Shown: piece after piece, positions 17,017 through 25,300 of the stretch
Position numbering within the stretch: the stretch's first letter is position 1
Layout of the letters: every line of letters begins with the position of its first letter
NCBI GenBank assembly: GCA_965202735.1
Contig: OZ241844.1
Span: 3,410,001-3,474,000 of the forward strand
Source: HK1 sp965202735
GTDB lineage: Bacteria; Pseudomonadota; Gammaproteobacteria; HK1
Length of the DNA: 64,000 bases
Reading direction: 5' to 3'
The notes under the pieces: generated by a model
Told to the model about the DNA's origin: nothing
Seen by the model: the letters and a program-made list of their open reading frames with translations, nothing else
The model's database searches: none
Position numbers and translations under genes: made by a program

Positions 17017-18660
17017 CTACTGCTCGTCCCGGTTGGGGTCCTGCACGCCGAACGCGCCGACCATCTTGCCGGACATGTCGTGCACGGCGTAGAACGACCC
17101 GGTCGCGGCCTTCGGCCTGAGGCCGGCGCCCCCCCTGTCGTAGAAGGCACCCTCCCACTTGCCGGCGGCCGGCACGGCGGTCCCGTTCATGGTCCACCGC
17201 GTTAAGCCGGTCGAACCCGTGCTGGTGTCAGGTCCCATCCCCCCGCCGTCGCCGACGGCCAGCTTGTGCAGCTCGACGGACCAGCCGGTTTGATCCATGC
17301 TGTTGTTACCATCGAAGTCCGTGGTCTTGAACCCGTCGATGGTGCCCGTGACCGTGTTGGCGGTGAAGTCGGCGACGAGCTCGGCGTCCGCGGTAAACTT
17401 GCCGGCCTCGGCGCTGAGGGTGTACACCCCGGCGGCCCCGCCCTCATACGTCACCTTTCCGTACAGGTTGTCGTCGCCGTCGAGGCCTTGGAAGGTTGGG
17501 AGCGGACCCCTGTAGGCGTTATGGAACGCGCTCACGTCCCACTTGCCGTCGGCCCCCTCCCGGATCCAGTAGCCGTACGTGACGAAGGCGGTGTCTGGAT
17601 CGCCCTTTATCCTGTCCTCCGGGTCGTCGGGCTTGAACCTCCATTCCGCCGACGTCGCCGAAGCCGAGGCGAACTGCAGGGATTTGGTCGATCCGCCCGG
17701 CAGAAGGCCGTCTGCAGTAGGGCGGCCGGCGCAGGCCCTTTCCGCAGCGGGCGTGCACAGGTAGATGCCGGCCACACCGTTTAAGGTGCCCTTCAATCTT
17801 ACCGATTCCCCAACATCTCCGAGCAGGTTGATCCCGGCGACGAGGTTGACGGAGTCGTCCGTGATCACTATGTTGCTGGCGCTAGCCGTGGCGGTTTTCT
17901 TGAGCCAGCCGTCAAAGGTGCCTTCACGCTCAATGTCGTCCTTCCACGCGTTGCTGAACTTGTCCCCCGGCTGGCTGTACGCGTTATTGTAGACCACTGC
18001 CTCGTAGGTGGTGCCCTCGTCCTCCAGCTTGTACCTCGCGCCCTTCCAGCCACCGCGGGCCTCGACCGTGGTGGCCTTGTCAAGCTTCAGGTTCTCGGCA
18101 TCCGCCTCGCCGACGGAGACGTTCACGGTGGAGTCTGCCGCAATGTCGATGCCTTGGTCTCCCCATACCGCGTACCGCCTGGCCACATTATCAGTCACAT
18201 CCGAATAGGGGGCGATGCCGACATACACCGCCAGCGCCTCCTGCTTCCTCATGTTCGCCTTCGCGGACATGGCGGTCATGCGCGACTTCTTCGCGGCCTT
18301 AAGCGTGCCCTGGAGCTCCCCGAGCCGGTTGCTGCGGACGGCATGGTTGCTTGCACCGGACGCCTTCCCGACGGCCTCTAGGGCGGCCGCCAGCTTCTCG
18401 TCGGCCTCGGTGACCGTGGTGTCCGTGGAGTCGTTCTTCACCGCGTTGACAGCGGTCTCCGCCTCATTGAGGGCGTTGGTCGCCGCTTCCGCAAGCTTCT
18501 TCGCCGTCATCTGCGTAGCGCCCCCACTCCCGCCCCCATTGCCCGTCGGCTTGTTGTTGCTGCTCCCGCCGCAGGCGGCCAGCCCGAGGGCGAGCACCGC
18601 GGCCGCCCCCACCCGCATCAGTTGCCTGAACGGAGTCCGTATCTGTGTGTCCGTGGTCAT
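17017..18660 (-). CDS. TbpB-like surface lipoprotein
   Basis: Predicted lipoprotein of 547 residues. The signal peptide and lipobox are identical in type to the gene at 3128-5344, and large parts of the beta-rich C-terminus are nearly the same (YGYWIREGADGKWDVSAFHN, YEGGAAGVYTL, FTADAELVADF, TGTIDGF, KMVGAFGVQDPN). The N-terminal helical region is short, as in the plus-strand paralogues, so this and the 3128 gene look like products of recombination between variable N-terminal and conserved C-terminal modules. GTG at 18663 is an alternative start. Two hairpins follow the gene. Confidence 0.8.
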   Translation of the reverse strand: MTTDTQIRTPFRQLMRVGAAAVLALGLAACGGSSNNKPTGNGGGSGGATQMTAKKLAEAATNALNEAETAVNAVKNDSTDTTVTEADEKLAAALEAVGKASGASNHAVRSNRLGELQGTLKAAKKSRMTAMSAKANMRKQEALAVYVGIAPYSDVTDNVARRYAVWGDQGIDIAADSTVNVSVGEADAENLKLDKATTVEARGGWKGARYKLEDEGTTYEAVVYNNAYSQPGDKFSNAWKDDIEREGTFDGWLKKTATASASNIVITDDSVNLVAGINLLGDVGESVRLKGTLNGVAGIYLCTPAAERACAGRPTADGLLPGGSTKSLQFASASATSAEWRFKPDDPEDRIKGDPDTAFVTYGYWIREGADGKWDVSAFHNAYRGPLPTFQGLDGDDNLYGKVTYEGGAAGVYTLSAEAGKFTADAELVADFTANTVTGTIDGFKTTDFDGNNSMDQTGWSVELHKLAVGDGGGMGPDTSTGSTGLTRWTMNGTAVPAAGKWEGAFYDRGGAGLRPKAATGSFYAVHDMSGKMVGAFGVQDPNRDEQ

Positions 18661-19042
18661 CACTTCGAGGCTCTCCTGTTGCTTGGACAGGAGGCGCCCC
18701 TCGGCGAGCGGCGGTGCGGGGTGCGCCCGCAGCGCGACTCTCGACGCTGATTCAATGCGTTGGCTCGCGCTGCGGCGCCTTGGACCGGCGCCGGGGCTGC
18801 GCCTGAATCCGCCCGCTCCGATGCCGAGCGATTCCGCAGCGATGACGGTGCCGGGGACGCGATACTGCCCGCCGGGTGCGCCCTTGCGCTCTCGGGGGAC
18901 GACGGGGCGCCCCGCGGCCGGCCGCCTCGCCACCGTCCCGGGGTCCCCCCGACAACGGCCTCTCATCGGGACGAGGCTGCACGGGACGAGGTTGCGCCTG
19001 TTGAGAGGTTGCGCCAGTGCCTCGCGGTGGGACTTTCTATGA
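18661..19042 (-). repeat. Lipoprotein leader repeat (copy before 18660)
   Basis: This 380-bp leader matches the orphan leader at 2443-2690 and, nearest the gene, the leader at 12415-12609. At its far end it includes the first bases upstream of a DUF1640-type start (GACTTTCTATGATGGA) and then stops at the IS66 end, showing that a divergent DUF1640 gene was lost here. Confidence 0.75.
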
Positions 19043-19133
19043 TGGAGCGTAAGCGACTCGTGAAGTACGTCGTTCCGTAAGGTCGTTGTCGGTGCCACAG
19101 TGCACGCTCCATCGTTGTGTGGAGGGTGAGGGG

Positions 19134-19472
19134 ATGGCACAAACGAGCTCGCGGTCCCGCAGTGTGCGCCCGCGCGAGCGGTTCTGGCTCGACCATCTGC
19201 GCACGGCCCGCCAGCAAGGGCTGACGTTGAAGGCGTATGCCCAGGCCCACGGGCTGTCGGTCAGCGCACTGTACACGGCGCGCTCGACACTCAAGCGCCG
19301 CGGCGTTCTCAGCGAGCCGGCGCCACCGACGTTCGTGCCGGTGCGCCTCTGCCCGCCGGCGGGCGCGGCGTTTCGCGTGCACCTGCCCAACGGCGTCGTC
19401 GTCGAGGTCTGCGCACAGGCCGAGGACGCACGCGTGGGCGCGGTGCTCGAATGCGCGAGCCGGCTGTCATGA
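19134..19472 (+). CDS. tnpA: IS66 accessory protein TnpA
   Basis: This 112-residue IS66 TnpA-like protein carries a helix-turn-helix-like segment (LTLKAYAQAHGLSVSALYTA). The start at 19134 follows a GGAGGGTGAGGGG ribosome site; an upstream in-frame Met at 19086 is less plausible. It overlaps tnpB by four bases, the usual translational coupling in IS66 elements. Confidence 0.85.
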   Translation: MAQTSSRSRSVRPRERFWLDHLRTARQQGLTLKAYAQAHGLSVSALYTARSTLKRRGVLSEPAPPTFVPVRLCPPAGAAFRVHLPNGVVVEVCAQAEDARVGAVLECASRLS

Positions 19473-19825
19473 TCCGTCCGCCGCACGAGGGCATCGAGGT
19501 GTGGCTGTGCGTCGAGCCGGTGGACTTCAGAAAGCAGATTACGGGGCTTGCCACGCTGGTGCAGGACACCCTGGCGATGGACCCGTTCTCGGCGCAGCTC
19601 TTTGTGTTCACCAACCGTCGGCGCACCCAGTGCCGGGTCCTGTACTGGGAGCGGTGCGGGTTCGTGCTGTGGCAAAAGCGCCTGGAGCGTGCACGCTTCG
19701 CATGGCCGCGCCACGCCACCCGGGTGGTGAGCCTGAGCGGGGCGCAGCTCAACTTTCTGCTCGATGGCTATGACCTGTGGCGCACCCGCCCCCATGCGTC
19801 GCTGCACTACGCATCGATGTACTGA
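19469..19825 (+). CDS. tnpB: IS66 Orf2-like protein TnpB
   Basis: This 118-residue protein is typical of IS66 TnpB: VWLCVEPVDFRKQITGLATL near the N-terminus and the conserved VLYWERCGFVLWQKRLE. Its exact biochemical role in transposition is not established. The ATG overlaps the tnpA stop, so I prefer it to the upstream ATG at 19451. It ends 77 bp before tnpC. Confidence 0.9.
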   Translation: MIRPPHEGIEVWLCVEPVDFRKQITGLATLVQDTLAMDPFSAQLFVFTNRRRTQCRVLYWERCGFVLWQKRLERARFAWPRHATRVVSLSGAQLNFLLDGYDLWRTRPHASLHYASMY

Positions 19826-19902
19826 AGGGGAAAAGTAAATTTGATCGGTGCATCAGAAAGTTTGATCCCCCTGCCCGGTCGAAGCGGTTTACCCTACGGG
19901 CC

Positions 19903-21510
19903 ATGAGCCCGCCCGCCCCGCAATGTGCGAACGAGACTCTCGCCTCGCTGCACGCGCAGGTGCATCACTACCAGTGCGCTCTCGCCGAGCGCGACGCGCT
20001 GATTGAGCACTTGCAGGAGCAGGTGCGGCTGCTCCTCGCCCGGCGCTTTGCCCCCTCGTCGGAGAAGATGCCCGACGGTCAACTGGGGCTGTTCAACGAG
20101 GCCGAGGCGAGCGCTGGCGCACCCGAGCCCTGCGAGGGCGAGCCCGGCTCCGAGGTCGCGGCCCACCGGCGCGCGAGGCCGAGGCGCGCGCCGTTGCCGC
20201 AGGGTCTGCCGCGCGTCGTCATCGAGCATCGGCTGGAGGCATCGCAGCGCACCTGTGCGCAGCATGGGGTGGAGCTTGAGCGCTTCGGCGAGGTGGTGAG
20301 CGAGCAGCTCGACATCATTCCCGCCCAGGTGCGGGTGCTGCGTCATGTGCGCGGCAAGTACCGCTGCCCGCGCTGCGAGGGGCATCTTCGCACCGCGGCG
20401 CTGCCGGCGCAGCCGCTGGCGAAGAGCATGGCCAGCGCGGGGCTGCTCGCATTCATCGCCACGGCGAAGTACGCCGACGCGCTGGCGCTGTATCGTCAGT
20501 GCCAGCAGCTTCGGCGCATCGGGGTGGAGCTGTCGCGCACGACGCTGGCGCGGTGGATGGTGGGGGCGGGCGAGCTCGTGGCGCCGCTCATCCACGTGCT
20601 GCGCGACGAGCTGCTCGACCGGCCCTGCCTGCTGATGGACGAGACCCCGGTGCAGGTGCTCAAGGAGCCTGGGAAGGCGCCGGAGTCGAAGTCTCAGCTC
20701 TGGGCGCAGATGAGCGCGGGTCCCGAGCCGCCCATCGTGCTGTTCGACTACGACCCGACCCGTTCGGGGGCGGTCCCCAAGCGGCTGCTCGAAGGGTTCA
20801 CCGGGACGCTGCACACCGACGGCTACAGCGGCTACGCGCCGGTGGTGCGCGAGCAGCGCCTGGTGCATCTGGCGTGCTGGGCGCACGCCCGGCGCGCACT
20901 GGTCGATGCGCTGAAGAGCCTCGGGCTGAATCCGAAGAAGCTCCCGGCGAGTCCGCCTGCGAAGGCGCGGCGCGCCCTCTACGCGCTGGAGAGGATCCGA
21001 ACGCTCTACGCCATCGAGCGCCGCATCCGCCACCAGCCGCCAGAGGACCGTGCGCACGTGCGCCGCAGCGAGAGCGTGCCGGTGCTCGATGCGCTGCGGG
21101 CCTGGCTCGACGACACCCTCGGCACCCTCCCGCCCTCGAGCGTGCTCGGCAAGGCGATGGCGTATCTCGACCACCAGTGGGAGGCGCTGGTGCGCTACTG
21201 CGACGACGGGCGCTACGGCATCGATACCAACCCCGTCGAGAATGCCATTCGTCCGTTCTGCGTCGGGCGCCGCAACTGGCTGTTCTGCGATACCGTGGCC
21301 GGCGCCCATGCGAGCGCCCGGCTGTACTCGCTCATCGAGTGCGCCAAGGCCAACGGTCTCGAGCCCTACGCCTACCTGCGCCACGTGTTCACCGAGCTGC
21401 CGAAGGCGAAGTCCCTCGGCGAGATTGAAGCCCTGCTGCCGACCCGACTCGCCCCCGCTGCCCTGGCCCGAGACTCACTCCAGAAGCCCTTCCCCTCCGC
21501 ACGTCAATAA
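19903..21510 (+). CDS. tnpC: IS66 transposase TnpC
   Basis: This 535-residue DDE transposase has an N-terminal leucine-zipper-like helix (ALIEHLQEQVRLLLARRF), a zinc-finger-type segment with the Cys pair YRCPRCEG, and the catalytic core beginning LLMDETPVQVL. It continues through TDGYSGYAPVV and HLACWAHARR to the late DTNPVENAIRPFCVGRRNW with the catalytic Glu. No frameshift is visible and the family length is usual, so the element may be active. The frame is open further upstream, but ATG 19903 matches the family start. Confidence 0.9.
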   Translation: MSPPAPQCANETLASLHAQVHHYQCALAERDALIEHLQEQVRLLLARRFAPSSEKMPDGQLGLFNEAEASAGAPEPCEGEPGSEVAAHRRARPRRAPLPQGLPRVVIEHRLEASQRTCAQHGVELERFGEVVSEQLDIIPAQVRVLRHVRGKYRCPRCEGHLRTAALPAQPLAKSMASAGLLAFIATAKYADALALYRQCQQLRRIGVELSRTTLARWMVGAGELVAPLIHVLRDELLDRPCLLMDETPVQVLKEPGKAPESKSQLWAQMSAGPEPPIVLFDYDPTRSGAVPKRLLEGFTGTLHTDGYSGYAPVVREQRLVHLACWAHARRALVDALKSLGLNPKKLPASPPAKARRALYALERIRTLYAIERRIRHQPPEDRAHVRRSESVPVLDALRAWLDDTLGTLPPSSVLGKAMAYLDHQWEALVRYCDDGRYGIDTNPVENAIRPFCVGRRNWLFCDTVAGAHASARLYSLIECAKANGLEPYAYLRHVFTELPKAKSLGEIEALLPTRLAPAALARDSLQKPFPSARQ

Positions 21511-21544
21511 CGCCCTTTGCGGGGCGCTTACCTTTAGACTGACC

Positions 21545-22182
21545 GTGCCGCCACCCGCCGCGCCGAAGATCTACCACATTGTCCACGTGGATCGGCTCGC
21601 ATCGATCGTCGCCGATGACGCTCTCTGGTGCGACGCAGCGCTTCAGGAACAACCACCATCGGGAACAACGATCGGTATGCAGACGATCAAGCAGCGGCGA
21701 CTGACCAATCCGGTAAAATGTCGTCCCGGGCTCAACGTAGGCGACTGCGTACCGTTCTACTTTTGTCCTCGCTCACCCATGCTCTACGTGATCTACAAGG
21801 CCAATCATCCTGGACTCGATTATCGCGGCGGCCAGGATTTTATAGTACATCTGGAGGCCGATCTGCACGAAGCGGTTGACTGGGCTGAACATGATCGGCG
21901 GAAGTGGGCCTTCACCCTGTCCAACGCAGGATCGAGGTACTTCGAGGACCGATGTGACTTGACCCAACTCGACGAGATCGACTGGAGTGCCGTCGAGGCC
22001 GGCTCTGGAACGAATGCAAGGAAGGCAAGCAGGCGGAGTTCCTGGTCGAAGGGTCGTTCCCCTTGACGCTGGTTCGGCGCGTTGGCGTGCGTACATCTGA
22101 GACCTTCGACAGGGCGTCGGAAGTCATGCGAGCCGCCGGTCACCAGTCCCAGGTCATGGTTCAGCCGGATTGGTACTATTGA
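21545..22182 (+). pseudogene. darT: DarT-type DNA ADP-ribosyltransferase toxin, frameshifted
   Basis: DarT attaches ADP-ribose to thymidine in single-stranded DNA and pairs with DarG. The first frame (GTG 21545) has the family start IYHIVHVDRLASIVADDALW, then TIGMQTIKQRR, VPFYFCPRSPMLYVIYKAN and FTLSNAGSRYF. Near 22000 the frame is lost by one base (GAGGCCGGCTC); the adjacent frame continues as LWNECKEGKQAEFLVEGSFP and ends PDWYY at 22182. One missing base explains the 638-nt length. The toxin is therefore probably inactive unless this is a sequencing error. The IS66 end lies only 13 bp upstream, so the native promoter is also displaced. Confidence 0.8.
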
Positions 22183-22201
22183 CGCTACGAAGGAGAGCGC
22201 G

Positions 22202-23263
22202 ATGATCTACTTCAAGACCGGCAATATCCTCGCCGAAGACGTGGAGGCTCTGGTCAACACTGTCAACTGCGTCGGTGTGATGGGTCGCGGGATCGCGTTT
22301 CAGTTCAAGAAGGCGTTTCCCGAGAACTTCCGCGCTTACGCCGAGGCCTGCAAGCGAGGAGAGGTCCGACCCGGCCGCATGTTCGTCTTCGAGACGGGCG
22401 CGCTCACCAACCCTCGCTTTATCATCAACTTCCCGACCAAGCGGCACTGGCGCGGCAAGAGCCGGATCCAGGATATCGATGCCGGGCTGGACGACCTCGC
22501 GAGGTTGATCCGAGAGCGCGGCATCCGCTCCATCGCGGTGCCGCCGCTCGGCAGCGGCCTCGGCGGACTGGAATGGAGCGAGGTGCGGCCCCGCATCGAG
22601 GAGGCCCTGCGGGGCTTCGATGACCTGGATACCGTCGTCTTCGAGCCCGGCGGCGCACCGGAGCCGGAGAGGATGGCGCGCAGCCGTGAAGCGCCGACGA
22701 TGACAGCGGGCCGGGCCGCGCTGGTCGGGCTGATGGATCGCTACCTGAACGGCTTCCTCGATCCCTTCATCACGCTGCTGGAAGTCCACAAGCTGATGTA
22801 CTTCATGCAGGTCGCGGGCGAGCCGCTGAAGCTCCACTACTCGAAGGGTCCCTACGGGCCATACGCAGAGAACCTGCGCCACGTCCTCAACGAGGTGGAG
22901 GGGCATTTCCTGTCCGGATACGGGGACGGCGGCGACAGACCCGACAAGTTGCTGGAGATTGTCCCCGGCACCGTCGAGGAAGCCGCTGTGGCACTACAGC
23001 GCTTTCCCGGCACACGGGAACGTTTCGAACGTGTGGCCGACCTGGTCGATGGCTTCGAATCAGCCTTCGGTCTTGAGCTGCTCTCGACGGTGCACTGGGT
23101 GCTCGAACACGATGTGCCCGCGTCACCGGACGAGATTGTCGCGGCGACCTACGCCTGGAATGAGCGCAAGAGGAGATTCTTTCCCCAGCAGATTGAACTA
23201 GCGGCCGACGTACTGAACGAGAAGGGCTGGGTCGCTGGCGTCGGGGCGACCGCCCGGCAATGA
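22202..23263 (+). CDS. darG: DarG macrodomain antitoxin
   Basis: DarG removes the ADP-ribose that DarT places on DNA and also binds DarT; DarTG acts in phage defence. This 353-residue protein has an N-terminal macrodomain (residues about 1-150) with ILAEDVEALVNTVNCVGVMG and VPPLGSGLGGLEW, the ADP-ribose binding loops. The C-terminal domain (KLMYFMQVAGEPLKLHYSKG) is typical of DarG. It lies 19 bp after darT. The antitoxin is intact while its toxin partner is frameshifted. Confidence 0.9.
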   Translation: MIYFKTGNILAEDVEALVNTVNCVGVMGRGIAFQFKKAFPENFRAYAEACKRGEVRPGRMFVFETGALTNPRFIINFPTKRHWRGKSRIQDIDAGLDDLARLIRERGIRSIAVPPLGSGLGGLEWSEVRPRIEEALRGFDDLDTVVFEPGGAPEPERMARSREAPTMTAGRAALVGLMDRYLNGFLDPFITLLEVHKLMYFMQVAGEPLKLHYSKGPYGPYAENLRHVLNEVEGHFLSGYGDGGDRPDKLLEIVPGTVEEAAVALQRFPGTRERFERVADLVDGFESAFGLELLSTVHWVLEHDVPASPDEIVAATYAWNERKRRFFPQQIELAADVLNEKGWVAGVGATARQ

Positions 23264-23396
23264 TCGAGAGCATCCGTGGGACGAACTTCGAATAGCCGGT
23301 CTGGAGCGAGTGACGTGGCAACCGATACCGCGGCCTGGGTCGTCTACAACCGGCGCATGATGCCGGTCTCCATTTCGGGGGCTGATCAGAGCTTTC

Positions 23397-24998
23397 CTAA
23401 GCGTTGTACGCGGTCGAGACCGTCTCGCCTCCGCGGCCCGTCCAGTCGGTGTGGAAGAACTCGCCCCGCGGGCGGTCGACGCGTTCGTAGGTGTGGGCCC
23501 CGAAGCAGTCGCGCTGGGCCTGGAGCAGGTTCGCGGGCAGTCGCTCGCTGCGGTACCCGTCGTACCACGCCAGCGCGCTCGAGAACGCCGGAACCGGCAC
23601 CCCCCGGAGCACGGCGGTGGCGACGACCCGCCGCCATGCCGCCTGCGCGCCGGCAATCGCGTCGCGGAAGTACGGCGCCAGCAGCAGGTTCGCGAGGTCC
23701 GGCGCTTCGTCGCAGGCCGCCTTGATGCGATCGAGGAACGCGGCGCGGATGATGCAGCCGCCGCGCCACATGAGCGCGACGGCGCCGAGGTCGAGCCGCC
23801 AGCCATACTCGGCCGACGCCATCGAGAGGAGCTGGAAGCCCTGCGCGTAGGAGCAGATCTTCGATGCGTAGAGGGCCTGGCGGACATCGTCGATGAACGC
23901 CGCCGCATCGGCGGCGTCGGGCTCCCGCCCGGCCGTCGCGTCCGCAGCATGAACGTCCACGGCGTGAACGTCCGCGGCGTGAACGTCCGCAGCATGAACG
24001 TCCGCGGCATGAACGTCCGCGGCGGATGATTCAGCCGCACCGCCACGGCTCCCCGAGGGCGCGGTCTCCGGCCCCGGCAGCACGCGCGAGGCGGCGACCC
24101 GCTCCTCCTTGAGCGCGGAGAGGGCCCGCGCGAACACCGCCTCGGTGATCGCGGTGACCGGCGCCCCGAGCATCAGCCCGTCGATACCGGTCCACCTGCC
24201 GGTCCCCTTCTGTCCGGCCGCATCGAGGATCCGGTCGACGAGGGGACGGCCGGTCTCGTCATCGACCCGCGCAAGGATTCCGGCCGTGATCTCGACGAGG
24301 TAGCTCGACAGCTCCCCCTCGTTCCAGTCCGCGAACACCCCGCTCATCACGCCGGGCTCGACCCCGCCCACATCCCGGAGCAGCGAGTACGCCTCGGCGA
24401 TCATCTGCATGTCGCCGTACTCGATGCCGTTGTGCACCATCTTCACGTAGTGGCCGGCGCCGTCCGGGCCGATCCACTCGCAGCACGGCGTGCCGTCGTC
24501 CACCTTCGCGGCGATGGCCTTGAAGATCGGCTCCAGCACCGGCCAGGCGTCGACGTTGCCGCCGGGCATGATGCTCGGCCCGAGCAGGGCGCCTTCCTCG
24601 CCGCCGGAGACACCGGCCCCGACGTAGAGGATCCCGCCCGCCCTCAGCTCGCGCGTGCGCCTCGTCGTGTCCCGGTAGTTCGAGTTGCCGCCGTCGACCA
24701 GCACGTCTCCCGGATCGAGCAGCGGCGCCAGCGTCTCGATCATCCGGTCCACGGCCCGGCCCGCCTGCACCATGAGCATCACCCGCCGCGGCCTCGCCAG
24801 CTTCGAGACGAGCTCCTCCGGCGACCGGGCCCCGACGATGGCCCTGCCGGCCGCGCGGCCCGCGAGGAACGCGTCGACCTTCGACGTGGTCCGGTTGTAC
24901 ACCGCCACCGTGTAGCCGCGGCTCGCGATGTTGAGCACCAGGTTCTCGCCCATGACGGCGAGCCCGATGACTCCGATGTCGGCGCCAGTGCTGTGCAT
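23397..24998 (-). CDS. gnd: 6-phosphogluconate dehydrogenase with low-complexity insertion
   Basis: Decarboxylates 6-phosphogluconate to ribulose 5-phosphate with reduction of NADP in the oxidative pentose phosphate pathway. The 533-residue protein has the Rossmann start IGVIGLAVMGENL, VDGGNSNY, the catalytic GAGHYVKMVHNGIEYGDMQ, and the C-terminal GRGGETVSTAY. It is about 60 residues longer than usual because residues of about 309-362 are a low-complexity insert with five VHAAD-type repeats. The insert lies in the helical domain before QALYASKICSYAQGF. Downstream end of the otsB-GH15-otsA-glk-gnd block. Confidence 0.92.
   Translation of the reverse strand: MHSTGADIGVIGLAVMGENLVLNIASRGYTVAVYNRTTSKVDAFLAGRAAGRAIVGARSPEELVSKLARPRRVMLMVQAGRAVDRMIETLAPLLDPGDVLVDGGNSNYRDTTRRTRELRAGGILYVGAGVSGGEEGALLGPSIMPGGNVDAWPVLEPIFKAIAAKVDDGTPCCEWIGPDGAGHYVKMVHNGIEYGDMQMIAEAYSLLRDVGGVEPGVMSGVFADWNEGELSSYLVEITAGILARVDDETGRPLVDRILDAAGQKGTGRWTGIDGLMLGAPVTAITEAVFARALSALKEERVAASRVLPGPETAPSGSRGGAAESSAADVHAADVHAADVHAADVHAVDVHAADATAGREPDAADAAAFIDDVRQALYASKICSYAQGFQLLSMASAEYGWRLDLGAVALMWRGGCIIRAAFLDRIKAACDEAPDLANLLLAPYFRDAIAGAQAAWRRVVATAVLRGVPVPAFSSALAWYDGYRSERLPANLLQAQRDCFGAHTYERVDRPRGEFFHTDWTGRGGETVSTAYNA
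23941..24030. repeat. 15-bp tandem repeat inside gnd
   Basis: Six near-identical units of GCGGCGTGAACGTCC type keep the reading frame and encode the A-A-D-V-H repeats of the gnd insertion. Unit number could vary between strains. Confidence 0.85.
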
Positions 24999-25300
24999 GT
25001 CGGAGAACCTTCCGGATTGGAGCGGAACGGGAGCGGATGATCTCACGCCGGCGAGCGCCGCGCCGCGGGGTGTACGTCGGGTTTGTGGCGCCCCCGGGAC
25101 CGGGGGCATCCTGCGCTCGCTCGCGGGAGCGGGGTATCGCGCAGCCATCCGGCGGCGGCGCCGAGAGCATCCTGCGCTCGCTCGCGGGAGCAGGACGTCC
25201 TCGGGCCCGGGGTCTCCCGGGCCCGGAATGCCGGCAACGGAAGGATCTCGCAAGCCGGACGTATCCCGGACGTACCCCGGGCGACGTCGCGCCGGCGAGC
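24999..25300. other. gnd-glk intergenic with 61-bp offset duplication
   Basis: No gene. GCATCCTGCGCTCGCTCGCG occurs at 25106 and again at 25167. The glk stop lies at the right edge and the gnd ribosome site (GGTTCTCCGACATG context) at the left. Confidence 0.6.

Larger units (their letters stand above)
19049..21531 (+). mobile_element. IS66-family insertion sequence
   Basis: A 2483-bp element with the three IS66 genes in order and terminal GTAAGCG ends in inverted orientation. The flanking 8 bp differ on the two sides, so there is no target duplication; a deletion or rearrangement after insertion is likely. It separates a lipoprotein leader from darT. Confidence 0.85.

Noticed and set aside
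19049..21531. 8-bp target duplication for the IS66 element
   Set aside because: The 8 bp on the two sides (GATGGAGC and CTTTAGAC) differ, so no duplication is claimed.
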